In this document: positions 51,690 through 60,788 of the stretch, one piece after another
Layout of the letters: every line of letters begins with the position of its first letter
Position numbering within the stretch: position 1 is the stretch's first letter
Source: Microbacteriaceae bacterium
GTDB taxonomy: Bacteria > Actinomycetota > Actinomycetes > Actinomycetales > Microbacteriaceae
Reading direction: 5' to 3'
Length of the DNA stretch: 64,000 nucleotides
NCBI GenBank assembly: GCA_004297935.1
Contig: SCRE01000005.1
Coordinates: 124,001-188,000, forward strand
Position numbers and translations under genes: made by a program
Notes under the pieces: generated by a model
What the model saw: the letters and a program-made list of their open reading frames with translations, nothing else
Databases searched by the model: none
What the model was told of the DNA's origin: nothing

Positions 51690-53786
51690 GTGATCGACAT
51701 CCTGCCCAGCTATGTGGGGGGCGCCTGGTCGACAACGGCCACCACGGCCGGCGCGACCGACGTGCTCGACGCATCCACGGGTGAGGCTGTGACGCGGGTC
51801 AGCACGCGCGGCCTTGACCTCGGTGCGGCGCTCGACTACGCGCGCACGGTCGGTCAGGCCTCGCTCGGCGCCCTGACGTTCCATCAGCGCGCCGTGCTGC
51901 TCAAGCAAATGGCACAGGTGCTGACCGAGCACAAGGCCGACCTGTACGCACTCTCCATTCGTACGGGTGCCACGAAGTCGGACTCCTGGGTCGACATCGA
52001 CGGCGGCATCGGCGTGCTGTTCACCTACTCGTCGAAGGGCCGCCGGGAACTGCCGAACGCTCAGGTCTACCTCGACGGCCCGGTCGAGTCGCTGTCGAAA
52101 GACGGCTCATTCCTCGGCCGGCATATCTACACCAGGCTGTCCGGAGTCGCCGTGCAGATCAATGCGTTCAATTTTCCGGTCTGGGGCGCGCTCGAGAAAT
52201 TCGCACCGGCCTTCCTCGCCGGCGTGCCGTCTCTGATCAAGCCCGCGACGCCGAGCGGTTACCTCGCCGAAGCGTTCGTACGCATCCTCGTCGACTCCGC
52301 GCTGCTGCCCGACGGCGCACTCCAGTTGGTCTCCGGTGCCGTGCCGACCCTGTTCGACGAGCTGCGGCTGGGCGACCTCATCTCATTCACCGGGTCCGCA
52401 TCCACCGCCGAACGGCTGCGCGCCCACGACGCGATCCAGACCGGCGGCGTGCGGTTCACCAGCGAGACCGACTCGATCAACGCGTCGGTGCTCGGGGTGG
52501 ATGCCGTGGAGGGCACGCCCGAATTCGACGCGTTCGTGAGACAACTCGTCACCGAGATGACGGTGAAGGCCGGCCAGAAGTGCACGGCGATCCGGCGGGC
52601 CATCGTGCCGCGGGCATCCGTCAAGCCGGTCATCGACGCCGTCGCATTGCGGATCGCCGACCGCGTCGTCGTCGGCGACCCGCGCGAGGAGGGCGTGACC
52701 ATGGGGCCGCTGGTGTCGCTCGCGCAGCGCGAGGAGGTGCGGCGCCGGGTCGGGGAACTGATCGCGGGCGGCGGCCAGGTGGTCGTTGGCGCGGTGGAGC
52801 TTGGAGGATCGCGCAGCGATCCCGCGACCCCAGCGCCGAGCGAGCCTATGAGCGAGGGCACTCTTCCCGACGAAACAGTGAGCGTAGGTGCCTTCGTCGA
52901 CCCGCTCCTGCTCTACTTCGCGGACGGCACTGCCCCCGCCGTGCACCAAATCGAAGCGTTCGGACCGGTCTCCAGTGTGATCGCGTACGACTCGACCGCG
53001 GAGGCCGTCGACCTCGTCGCCCGCGGCGGCGGCTCGCTGGTGACGAGCATCGCCACACGCGATCCGCGGATCGCGACCGAGCTGATGAGCGGCATCGCCG
53101 CGTACAACGGGCGTGTGCTGATGCTCGACCGGGATGACGCCGGCACGTCGACCGGGCATGGCTCACCGGTGCCGCATCTCGTGCACGGTGGCCCGGGGCG
53201 GGCCGGTGGCGGGGAGGAGCTCGGCGGCATCCGCGCGGTGTTGCATTACATGCAGCGCACGGCGATCCAGGGCACACCCGAGTTGCTCACGGCGATCACC
53301 GGGGTGTGGCATGCGGGGGCGAGCGTGCGGGCGGATGGTCCGCATCCGTTCCGCAAATCGCTCGGTGACCTGCGGCTCGGCGACCAGGTCGTCTCCGAGC
53401 CGCGCACCGTGAGCCTGGCGGACATCGAGCACTTCGCGCAGTTCACCGGTGACAGGTTCTATGCGCACATGGACGAGGAGGCCGCGGCGGCGAATCCGTT
53501 CTTCCCCGGCCGGGTCGCGCACGGCTACCTGCTCGTCTCGTTCGCGGCCGGACTGTTCGTCGACCCCGCACCGGGGCCGGTGCTGGCGAATTACGGGCTG
53601 GAGAATCTGCGGTTCGTGACGCCGGTGTCGCCGGGGGACAGCATCCGGGTGGCGTTGACCGCGAAGCAGATCACGCCGCGCGAGACGGATGACTATGGTG
53701 AGGTTCGCTGGGATGCGGTGCTGACCAACCAGAACGACGAGACCGTCGCGACCTACGACGTGCTCACCCTCGTGGCGAAGGAGTAG
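51690..53786 (+). CDS. paaZ: PaaZ bifunctional oxepin-CoA hydrolase/3-oxo-5,6-dehydrosuberyl-CoA semialdehyde dehydrogenase
   Basis: A 698-residue fusion. Residues about 1-545 are an aldehyde dehydrogenase with the catalytic cysteine at 298 ('KAGQKCTAIRR') and glutamate in 'RFTSETDSIN'. Residues about 555-698 form a MaoC-like hydratase with 'FTGDRFYAHMDEEAA' and 'FFPGRVAHGYLLVS'. PaaZ opens the oxepin ring in phenylacetate degradation and oxidises the aldehyde. A Ser/Pro/Glu-rich stretch at about residues 373-400 ('GSRSDPATPAPSEPMSEG') is longer than usual and looks inserted. The GTG at 51690 follows AAAGG. Confidence 0.94.
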   Translation: MIDILPSYVGGAWSTTATTAGATDVLDASTGEAVTRVSTRGLDLGAALDYARTVGQASLGALTFHQRAVLLKQMAQVLTEHKADLYALSIRTGATKSDSWVDIDGGIGVLFTYSSKGRRELPNAQVYLDGPVESLSKDGSFLGRHIYTRLSGVAVQINAFNFPVWGALEKFAPAFLAGVPSLIKPATPSGYLAEAFVRILVDSALLPDGALQLVSGAVPTLFDELRLGDLISFTGSASTAERLRAHDAIQTGGVRFTSETDSINASVLGVDAVEGTPEFDAFVRQLVTEMTVKAGQKCTAIRRAIVPRASVKPVIDAVALRIADRVVVGDPREEGVTMGPLVSLAQREEVRRRVGELIAGGGQVVVGAVELGGSRSDPATPAPSEPMSEGTLPDETVSVGAFVDPLLLYFADGTAPAVHQIEAFGPVSSVIAYDSTAEAVDLVARGGGSLVTSIATRDPRIATELMSGIAAYNGRVLMLDRDDAGTSTGHGSPVPHLVHGGPGRAGGGEELGGIRAVLHYMQRTAIQGTPELLTAITGVWHAGASVRADGPHPFRKSLGDLRLGDQVVSEPRTVSLADIEHFAQFTGDRFYAHMDEEAAAANPFFPGRVAHGYLLVSFAAGLFVDPAPGPVLANYGLENLRFVTPVSPGDSIRVALTAKQITPRETDDYGEVRWDAVLTNQNDETVATYDVLTLVAKE

Positions 53787-53902
53787 GCGGAGGGTCCACG
53801 CCAACGTTCGACCTCGGCAAGCCGAAGGTTCCCGTCGATCGCGCGATCGCTCCAGCCGCAGGGCTCGAGGGCGAGGGACCGCCGCGCGCTGGGCCGGACT
53901 TT

Positions 53903-53969
53903 ACACGCAAGGCCGGAGCGGCAGCCGGTTGCCAGTCCAGGCTGTCGCGAGAACTCCGGTTTGGCGTGA
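53903..53969. repeat. Palindromic element family 2, copy 2
   Basis: Left arm acacgcaaggccggag and right arm ctccggtttggcgtga are imperfect inverted repeats (12 of 16). The centre has GGCAGCCGGTTGCC, as in the copy at 7935. It lies in the 237-base convergent gap after paaZ and could be a terminator; nothing else was seen there. Confidence 0.75.
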
Positions 53970-54023
53970 GCGGCAGTGACCGCGCGGGAGTCGCCTCGCG
54001 CCGCGACCCGGCGCGGCGCACCG

Positions 54024-54902
54024 TCATGGCCGCGGATTGCGCGCGATGAAGTCGTCGGCGATCTCGTCGAACGTCGACCAGCGGATGCCGTCATGCCCGT
54101 TGATGTGCTCGATCAACCGTTCCAGCATGAGCAGCACCTGCGGTCGCCCCGACACATCCGGGTGGATGGTCATCGGGAAGATCGCGTCGTCCATCTCGCG
54201 ATAGACCCAGTCGAACTGGTCTCGCCAGGTCTGCTCGAGCTCGCGCGGACTGACGAAGCCGTGACTGTTCGGGCTGGCCTTGATGAACATCATCGGCGGA
54301 AGGTCGTCCAGATACCAGTTCGCGGGAATCTCGACGAGGCTGGTCTCCTCGCCGCGAACCAGAGGCCTCATCCAGGTTTCGGCCGGCTGCGAGTAGTCGA
54401 TGTTCGTCCAGCTGTCGCCGACGCGCGTGTAATACGGAGTGAAGTCGTTGTGCATGAGCGAGTGGTCGTACTTGATTCCGCGCTCGATCAGCAACTCTGA
54501 GGTGACAGGGGAGAATTCCCACCATGGGGCGACGCAGCCGGTCGGCCGCGAGCCCGTCGTCTGCTCGATCAGTTCGATCGAGCGATCCAGCACAGCGCTC
54601 TCCTGCTCCCGCGTCATCGCGATCGGGTTCTCGTGCGAGTAGCCGTGCACTCCGATTTCGTGCCCTGCATCGACGATCATGCGCGTCTGGTCGGGGAACG
54701 TCTCGATCGAGTGGCCGGGCAGGAACCAGGTCGTGCGCAGGTTGTAGCGCTCGAACAGTTTGAGGAGGCGCGGCGTCCCGACTTCTCCGGCGAACATGCC
54801 GCGGGAGATGTCATCGGGCGATTTCTCGCCGCCGTACGAGCCCAGCCAGCCCGCGACGGCGTCCACGTCGACGCCGAAGGCGACACGAATATTCTTTGCC
54901 AT
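54024..54902 (-). CDS. NodB-fold polysaccharide-deacetylase-family hydrolase (PuuE/cyclic-imide-hydrolase-like)
   Basis: A 292-residue enzyme. '[15 protein letters not shown]', '[16 protein letters not shown]', '[16 protein letters not shown]', '[10 protein letters not shown]' and '[13 protein letters not shown]' place it in the group of carbohydrate esterase 4 relatives that includes allantoinase PuuE and cyclic imide hydrolases. The catalytic aspartate is in 'GVDVDA' and the metal histidines in 'HGYSHE'. It lies 86 bases downstream of the asparaginase gene, likely in one operon, with a hydantoinase gene nearby. This context favours an amide-ring substrate over a sugar. Confidence 0.82.
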   Translation of the reverse strand: MAKNIRVAFGVDVDAVAGWLGSYGGEKSPDDISRGMFAGEVGTPRLLKLFERYNLRTTWFLPGHSIETFPDQTRMIVDAGHEIGVHGYSHENPIAMTREQESAVLDRSIELIEQTTGSRPTGCVAPWWEFSPVTSELLIERGIKYDHSLMHNDFTPYYTRVGDSWTNIDYSQPAETWMRPLVRGEETSLVEIPANWYLDDLPPMMFIKASPNSHGFVSPRELEQTWRDQFDWVYREMDDAIFPMTIHPDVSGRPQVLLMLERLIEHINGHDGIRWSTFDEIADDFIARNPRP

Positions 54903-54988
54903 TTCCGATCTTTCCTTTCACTCTTTCGGATACGAAGAATTCGACCAGTCCGCGGATCGTGCGGAACGCCGGCCGCTCTTGCGCGTCG

Positions 54989-56011
54989 CTAGCGCCCGCC
55001 GTACCGCCGGCGCAACTCCGATCGGACCAGTGCCGGGTCGCCGAGGCTCCCCAGGAGGGCGAGCAACAGCATCCGCGCCTGCGAGGATCGCAACGTGCCG
55101 ATCGGGATGGCGCCGGCGGCGACCAGGTCGACACCTCCGCCCGATCCGTATAGCGGTGCCACCGGGCCGGAGGCGACCCGTGTGGACAGCACGACGACGA
55201 CGCCTCGTGTGGTCAGTTGCGCGACCTCGCGACAGAAGTCCGGGTTCGCGTTGCCGGCACCGGTCGCCTCCAGCACGATGCCGGTGGCGCCGCTGGCGAC
55301 AACCGCATGCAGCGCCTCTGTGCCGGCACCGGGATAGACCGGGACGATGTCGACGGCCACGCCGGTCAGATCGATGGTGTCGAGTGCGATCGGTGCCGCT
55401 CGTCTCGGTACGGCATCGACGATGACGGAGCCGTCGCGCACCCGGCCGATCGGTCCGGCTGAAGTCGATGCGAAAGCCCCCGGCGCGATGGTGTGGGTCT
55501 TGCGGGTGCCGGAGGCGGCAAAGATGAGCCCGTCGAAGACGATCACCGCACCCAGCCCGCGTGCGTCCTCGCACGCTGCCACGGCGATCGCGTCGGCAAG
55601 GTTGCGCGGGCCATCCGAATCGGCGGCGTCCGCAGATCGTTGGGCGCCGGTGAAGACCACCGGACGCGGGTCGGTGTGGACGAGGTCGGCGAGGAACGCC
55701 GTCTCCTCCATCGTGTCGGTTCCATGGGTCACGACCACGCCGGCGACGGCATCGTCGGCCAGGCCCGCGCGAATTCGGTGGGCGATCTCCAGCATGTCCC
55801 TGGGGTGGAGCAGAAAGCTGAGAACTTTGAGGACGTCCTGCACGTCGACGTCGACTGGCTGGGCGTGGATCGCGTCGTGCGACGAGCGCGGGCGCACCGC
55901 GGAAACGCGCGACAAGAGCTCCTCGGCGCCATCCGTCGCTACCAGGCCACCCTGTTCGCCTCGACGCGACGAAATCGTGCCGCCGGTGGAAAGTACAAGT
56001 ATTTTCGAAAT
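54989..56011 (-). CDS. L-asparaginase-family amidohydrolase
   Basis: An enzyme of about 340 residues. 'KILVLSTGGTISSRRGEQGG' carries the first catalytic threonine and 'VVVTHGTDTMEETAFLADLV' the second. 'GPRNLADAIAVAA' and 'APGAFAS' are further family features. No ATG, GTG or TTG lies in frame near the domain start. GGAGG stands nine bases before an ATT codon (56011) that would begin 'M/ISKILVLSTGG', so ATT may be the start; a CTG eleven codons upstream is the alternative. The track ORF that extends to 57169 runs back through the divergent lacI gene and is not real. It probably opens the succinimide/amide products in this catabolic set. Confidence 0.88.
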   Translation of the reverse strand: MSKILVLSTGGTISSRRGEQGGLVATDGAEELLSRVSAVRPRSSHDAIHAQPVDVDVQDVLKVLSFLLHPRDMLEIAHRIRAGLADDAVAGVVVTHGTDTMEETAFLADLVHTDPRPVVFTGAQRSADAADSDGPRNLADAIAVAACEDARGLGAVIVFDGLIFAASGTRKTHTIAPGAFASTSAGPIGRVRDGSVIVDAVPRRAAPIALDTIDLTGVAVDIVPVYPGAGTEALHAVVASGATGIVLEATGAGNANPDFCREVAQLTTRGVVVVLSTRVASGPVAPLYGSGGGVDLVAAGAIPIGTLRSSQARMLLLALLGSLGDPALVRSELRRRYGGR

Positions 56012-56118
56012 CTGCCCAAACCTCCGAAATCTGTGCTGACCTCCGCTGGATGTCAGATCGCTGCCGCGACCTCGAGCACACCCTCGTACCGTCCGTTCGC
56101 CCCACGCTATCAGTAACC

Positions 56119-56136
56119 CAATCGTTTGCCTATAAT
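56119..56136. promoter_or_regulatory. LacI operator overlapping a TATAAT promoter
   Basis: CAATCGTTTG (56119-56128) is followed immediately by CC and a perfect TATAAT (56131-56136). The 10-base core occurs again upstream of the hydantoinase gene at 57412, so it is probably the binding site of the LacI protein encoded between them. It controls lacI and perhaps the divergent asparaginase operon. Confidence 0.7.
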
Positions 56137-56245
56137 ACGGCGTGGGGAGTGCAAGCGGGTGTCCCGCCCGGATATGATTACCGCGTCTCCGTTCGGGCAT
56201 CGGAGACAGTGCTTGTCCGCCTCGCGGATACGGTGCTTTGTCTCG

Positions 56246-57289
56246 ATGAGTGAGGTTGCCGTGAGTCCTGCGAAGAGCCGCCCGGTCACGTTGCGGATGA
56301 TGGCGGAGATCCTCGGCCTGCACGTTTCGACGGTGTCCCGCGTGCTGAACACTCCCGGGCCCGATGTCGAACGTTGGGCGGCGCCCGAGACGGTCGAACG
56401 CGTGCAGAACCTGGCCCGTGAGCTGAACTACCATCCGAACCCGCACGCGGCCAGCCTGCGCACCGCGCGATCGTCGCTGGTCGGCGTCATCGTGCCGCGG
56501 CTGCAAGACTTCGTGCTGGCAACGATCTACGAGGGCATCGAGGAAGCCGCCATCGAGAACGGGTTCTCGACCTTCGTCACCAACTCTCTCGACTCGCCGG
56601 AGAATCAACGCGTTCGCACTCGGATGATGCTGGCGCGACGCGTCGACGGGATGATCTTCGGCGACGCTCATCTCGGTGAGACCTTTCTGGACGAGCTGGC
56701 CGAGGAAGAAGTCCCGTTCGTGCTGGTCAGTCGCGGCGACCCGAAGCACACCTCGGTCACCTGTGACGACTATCTCGGCGGACGTCTCGTCGGTGAGCAC
56801 CTGCTCGCGATGGGCCGTAGAGATATTGCGATCCTCGGCGGCCCCCCGTTCGCCGTCACCTTCCAGAACCGGACGAAGGGCGCGATCGACGTCTTTCGCG
56901 AAGCGGGGATCGTCATTCCGGAGCATCGCATCGTGTACGGGGACATCAACGCGGTCGGCGGCCGTCAGGGCACCGAGGCGACTTTGGCCGCGGGCGGCGT
57001 GCCTGACGCGATCTTCGCGACCAACGACTACTCGGCGATCGGTGCGCTCGGTGTGCTCCGGGACCACCGGCTCGCGGTTCCGACCGACGTCGCGCTGGTG
57101 GGATTCAATGACACGCCGCTCGCTGCCGAATTGTCCGTTTCGCTGACCACGGTGCGTTCGCCGATGCATGAGATGGGACGACGCGCGTTCGAACTCCTCC
57201 TGATGCGTCTGCGAGGCGAGCAGGTCGCATCCGAGACGTTGAAGCCCGAACTGGTCGTGCGTGATTCGACCGGGGTCACCACGCCCTGA
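56246..57289 (+). CDS. LacI-family transcriptional regulator
   Basis: A 347-residue regulator. The helix-turn-helix 'VTLRMMAEILGLHVSTVSRVLN' and hinge 'LARELNYHPNPHAASLRTARSSLVGVIVP' are followed by a periplasmic-binding-protein-like domain ('DGMIFGDAHL', 'DIAILGGPPFA', 'VALVGFNDTPLAAEL'). It lies between two copies of CAATCGTTTG and between the asparaginase and hydantoinase genes, so it probably controls both. The start ATG at 56246 or the GTG at 56261 (GAGG upstream) are equally possible. Confidence 0.93.
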   Translation: MSEVAVSPAKSRPVTLRMMAEILGLHVSTVSRVLNTPGPDVERWAAPETVERVQNLARELNYHPNPHAASLRTARSSLVGVIVPRLQDFVLATIYEGIEEAAIENGFSTFVTNSLDSPENQRVRTRMMLARRVDGMIFGDAHLGETFLDELAEEEVPFVLVSRGDPKHTSVTCDDYLGGRLVGEHLLAMGRRDIAILGGPPFAVTFQNRTKGAIDVFREAGIVIPEHRIVYGDINAVGGRQGTEATLAAGGVPDAIFATNDYSAIGALGVLRDHRLAVPTDVALVGFNDTPLAAELSVSLTTVRSPMHEMGRRAFELLLMRLRGEQVASETLKPELVVRDSTGVTTP

Positions 57290-57409
57290 TAGCCGGCAAC
57301 GCGCCGGCGTGGACGGCCCGTCGGAGCAACACTGCGGAGGTCGCGCCTGACGTCACGTATCGAACCGCCCGATTCCATTGACCGGCCGGTGCAGACGTGA
57401 GAGCATCGA

Positions 57410-57423
57410 GACAATCGTTTGTC
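57410..57423. promoter_or_regulatory. LacI operator upstream of the hydantoinase gene
   Basis: GACAATCGTTTGTC is an inverted repeat (GACAA/TTGTC) containing the same CAATCGTTTG core as the site at 56119. It lies about 70 bases before the TTG start at 57491. Confidence 0.7.
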
Positions 57424-57490
57424 GGGACCGACGGATGCGGCAGCGTGGCAGCATCCGCGAGCGCAACATCGAACCAAAGGGAATCGAGAA

Positions 57491-58873
57491 TTGACTTACG
57501 TGATGCTGACAGGGGGGCGTGTCGTCAACAGTGGCGGTCAAGTCGACGCCGATGTGCTGATCAAAGACGGGAAGATCGAGGCGATCGGCGATTTCACGGG
57601 CCTCGTCGTCGACGGCGCAGATCGCGTCGATTGCGGCGGCCGCCTGTTGCTGCCCGGCGGTGTCGATGTTCACACCCACATCGATTCGCCGATGATGGGT
57701 ACGACGACCGCGGACGATTTCGCGAGCGGAACCCGGGCTGCAGCCTGCGGTGGCACCACGACCGTGGTCGATTTCGCAATGCAGACCCCGGGCGACACGC
57801 TGCTCGGCTCTCTGGAGAACCACCACAAGAAGGCCGACGGCAAGGCCGTCATCGATTACGGCTTTCACATGTGCATCACCAACCTCTATGACGGCGCCAC
57901 CGATGAGTTCGCCGACATCATGAAGTCGGGTGTCACCAGCTTCAAGGTCTTCATGGCGTATCGAGGCACCCTCATGCTGCACGATGGGGAGCTCTTCGAC
58001 GTGCTCCGGCAGTCCAGCCGTGTCGGCGGGCAGGTGTGCATCCACGCGGAGAACGGAGACGTCATCGATCGGCTCGCGGCGGATCTTGTCGCGGCCGGGA
58101 AGACAGGCCCTGGATCCCACGAGATCTCGCGGCCGCCGTCGACCGAAGTCGAAGCGGTCGAGCGGGCGATCAAGATCTCGCGAATGGCGGATGCCCCCAT
58201 CTATTTCGTACACCTGTCCACGGAAGGCGCCGTCGAAGCCGTGGCGGCCGCGCAGTCGGCGGAGTGGGCGGTCGCCGGAGAAACGTGCACACACTATCTG
58301 ACACTGGATCGGTCGCTGTACGACCAGCCGGGATTCGAAGCCGCAAAGGTTGTGCTGACACCACCGCTGCGGTCGGAAGAGCACAGGGCCGCACTGTGGC
58401 GTGGGCTGCGTACCGGAACGTTGAGCGTGGTCAGCTCCGACCACTGCCCCTTCTGTCTCGCTGAGAAGAAGCGCCTGGGCGAGTCCGACTTCCGGCTGAT
58501 CCCCAACGGCGGCCCGGGCGTCGAGCACCGCCTGTCGGTGGTCTACGGCGAGGGTGTCGGCCAGAATCGGATCACCCTCGAGAAGTTCGTCGAGCTCACG
58601 TCCACGGCTCCCGCACGACAATTCGGGTTGTTCCCTCAGAAGGGTGCGATAGCGCCCGGCTCGGACGCCGACATCGTCGTCTTCGATCCGAAGGGGCGGA
58701 CCACGATCAGCGCCGAAACCCAGAACCAACGAATGGACTACACGCCGTACGAAGGATGGGACCTGCCCGGCGCGATCGCCGCCGTCTACTCGCGGGGGGA
58801 CCTGATCGCGGAGTATGGGAAGTATGTCGGCAAGTCCGGGCGGGGGCAGTTCCTCAAGCGCGCCACGCTCTGA
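57491..58873 (+). CDS. Dihydropyrimidinase/D-hydantoinase
   Basis: A 460-residue amidohydrolase. 'GGVDVHTHIDSPMMGTTTADDFASG' holds the first metal histidines, 'GVTSFKVFMAYRGTLMLHDG' the carbamylated lysine, 'VCIHAENGDVI' and 'YFVHLSTEGA' further metal ligands, and 'VVSSDHCPFC' the catalytic aspartate. These are diagnostic for dihydropyrimidinase/hydantoinase. The TTG at 57491 has AAAGGGA eight bases before it. It hydrolyses cyclic ureides such as dihydrouracil or 5-substituted hydantoins. No N-carbamoylase is adjacent; the M20 protein near hutH belongs to the right family but lies 44 kb away. Confidence 0.94.
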   Translation: MTYVMLTGGRVVNSGGQVDADVLIKDGKIEAIGDFTGLVVDGADRVDCGGRLLLPGGVDVHTHIDSPMMGTTTADDFASGTRAAACGGTTTVVDFAMQTPGDTLLGSLENHHKKADGKAVIDYGFHMCITNLYDGATDEFADIMKSGVTSFKVFMAYRGTLMLHDGELFDVLRQSSRVGGQVCIHAENGDVIDRLAADLVAAGKTGPGSHEISRPPSTEVEAVERAIKISRMADAPIYFVHLSTEGAVEAVAAAQSAEWAVAGETCTHYLTLDRSLYDQPGFEAAKVVLTPPLRSEEHRAALWRGLRTGTLSVVSSDHCPFCLAEKKRLGESDFRLIPNGGPGVEHRLSVVYGEGVGQNRITLEKFVELTSTAPARQFGLFPQKGAIAPGSDADIVVFDPKGRTTISAETQNQRMDYTPYEGWDLPGAIAAVYSRGDLIAEYGKYVGKSGRGQFLKRATL

Positions 58874-59007
58874 CAGGAGCGAGAAGTCTCCGCTCGGGAG
58901 GCCGCCTCGGACGAGGCGATGTTTCAGCTCATGCTCGGCCGGAGCAGTTCGGCAGGACGGCGTGACGCTATGCGACCTGTCCTGCCCTGGATGCGGAGAG
59001 TTTTGAG

Positions 59008-60687
59008 TCAGAGAACTTCGGCGAAGATCGGACGGATGCGGCGGATGCGGGAGATCTTCGTTCGCCACATCGCGCGCAGATCCTCGAGGTCGGCGTCCCC
59101 GTATTCAGCCGGACCGATGTCGTCCCCGAAACAGCCGTTGCTCGTGCTGATCGGAGCGTCGTACGCGAGGACCGCCCATTTCGTGTTCCGCACCGCACTC
59201 ACCGGCGCCCAGCTACAGCTCCATACGGTGTTCCGCCATGCGGGAAAGCGTGCCGCCTCGTAGGCCTGCGAATGATTCCACGCGTCGTGGTAGATGCCGT
59301 CGGCGAACAGTGAATAGGGGTACGACTGCTCTTGCAGATACTGGGTTCCCACGTGGTCAGCGGTCAACAGCGCGATGTCCGGCCGGTGCATGTGGCACAG
59401 TTCCGCGATCTCCCGGATCAGGGTCGCCTGCGCTCGGTCTGCGTAGCCCGGCGCGGAGGCCGGCCCCAGCTGCCCGTATCCGATGTAATAGGCCTCATCG
59501 ATGACCAGCGCGTCGATCAGGTCACCGACCTCCGCAAGGACCCCTCGCGTCAGGCCCAGGAAGCGTTCCCGCACGTCCGGGTGGAGCGGATTGGCAAGGT
59601 AGGAGCCGCCGATGGCATCTGGCCCGATCCACAGCGGCACCTGCTCGAGGTCGAGACCGTCGCCGGCGAGGGCGTGCTCGCTGGCGGAACCGATGTCCAT
59701 CATGCCGGTGATCAGGTAGAACGGGACCCGGAAGCCGCGGTCCTTTGCGTATCGGATGCGGTGACGCACGTCCGGCCAGCTCATCTGGATCGGCCGGTAG
59801 TTCTCCAAGTTGCGAAACGTGTACCCATCGGGTTGCGTTCCAGGCTCACGCAAGCCTTGGCGGGCGAGCAGCTGGGGATCACCGATGTGGGCGAAAACAG
59901 TCCACTCCTGGTCCATGCGACCGGTGTTCGCGTCGTAGCAGTATCGTCCGCAGGTGTCGTACCACGCGTGAAGTGTGAACGCCACGCGGTGCCGGTCGAC
60001 CGGCTCAACGATCTCGCACACGGCGTCAATATCGGCGAACCAGCCGTCGCCGTTCTTCGACATGTAGTCATAATGCTGCCAACCGATTTCGTGCAGCCAT
60101 TCCGGACCGGCCGGTACGTCCGGTGTCGCGGTCTTGAACCAGGTGTCCAGCGCTGCCTCGATCGAGTCTGCGCGAGCAAGAAAGACCTGGCGGGCGAGGC
60201 CGTCATGCGCTCCCGCCTCCCGACGGTACGTCCACACGATCAGCGCGGTTCCGGCAACACTGTCGATCGAGAGGTGGGCGCTGTAGCCGGGATCGGTTCC
60301 GACGACCAGGAAACCGTCGCCGTCTTGAACGATGACTGCCGGGATGCCCAGCCGTCGATCGTCTCGGTTCGTGGAGTTCCAGCCCGGACCGCGGAATTCA
60401 TAGCTGGCGGGAGACGGCGTGCGCCGTTGCTCGAAGACGCCCTGGTAGAGTGGCCAGCTCGCGATCGCCGAGCGCGAGAGGGCGTCGAGGTGAACGAGCG
60501 CTGACAATTGCAAGTCGTGGACCCAGTTCCCGTCGCTGGTCGTGACGATCGTGGCGCGGGTTTCATTCACCGACGTGGCGATGGACGTCGCGCCACCGCC
60601 ATCCGTCATCTCGAATCGGTCGTCGCCGGCGCGTAGTGCCCAGGTCTGCGACGACGCGCCTTGCTTTGCGGTCAATTCGAATCTCAT
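59008..60687 (-). CDS. Large uncharacterised protein, possible TIM-barrel glycoside hydrolase
   Basis: A 559-residue protein without a signal peptide. The first 200 residues look like a beta-rich domain ('YEFRGPGWNSTNRDDRRLGIPAVIVQDGDGFLVVG'), and the remainder like a TIM barrel with acidic strand ends: 'EIGWQHYDYMSKNGDGWFADIDAV', 'GFRVPFYLITGMMDIG', 'DALVIDEAYYIGYG' and 'DIALLTADHVGT'. The Asp and Glu in 'VIDEAYY' would fit a retaining hydrolase. I do not recognise the family. It lies between the hydantoinase gene (convergent) and a GntR regulator, next to a sugar importer, so a role in sugar breakdown is plausible. Confidence 0.7.
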   Translation of the reverse strand: MRFELTAKQGASSQTWALRAGDDRFEMTDGGGATSIATSVNETRATIVTTSDGNWVHDLQLSALVHLDALSRSAIASWPLYQGVFEQRRTPSPASYEFRGPGWNSTNRDDRRLGIPAVIVQDGDGFLVVGTDPGYSAHLSIDSVAGTALIVWTYRREAGAHDGLARQVFLARADSIEAALDTWFKTATPDVPAGPEWLHEIGWQHYDYMSKNGDGWFADIDAVCEIVEPVDRHRVAFTLHAWYDTCGRYCYDANTGRMDQEWTVFAHIGDPQLLARQGLREPGTQPDGYTFRNLENYRPIQMSWPDVRHRIRYAKDRGFRVPFYLITGMMDIGSASEHALAGDGLDLEQVPLWIGPDAIGGSYLANPLHPDVRERFLGLTRGVLAEVGDLIDALVIDEAYYIGYGQLGPASAPGYADRAQATLIREIAELCHMHRPDIALLTADHVGTQYLQEQSYPYSLFADGIYHDAWNHSQAYEAARFPAWRNTVWSCSWAPVSAVRNTKWAVLAYDAPISTSNGCFGDDIGPAEYGDADLEDLRAMWRTKISRIRRIRPIFAEVL

Positions 60688-60788
60688 TTTTTTCCGTATC
60701 CTTAACGCCATTGTGGAGGTTTCGGGTAGACGTGCGATCGGGCGGGGTATTGCGATCTGAGAGGTGAGGCGGGGTCGGCTGAATCGTC

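Noticed and set aside
56012-57169. Long N-terminal extension of the asparaginase ORF
   Set aside because: It runs antisense through the lacI coding region and its promoter and has no domain character.
57353-59068. Minus-strand 571-residue ORF opposite the hydantoinase gene
   Set aside because: It is the antisense of a clear dihydropyrimidinase and shows no family features.
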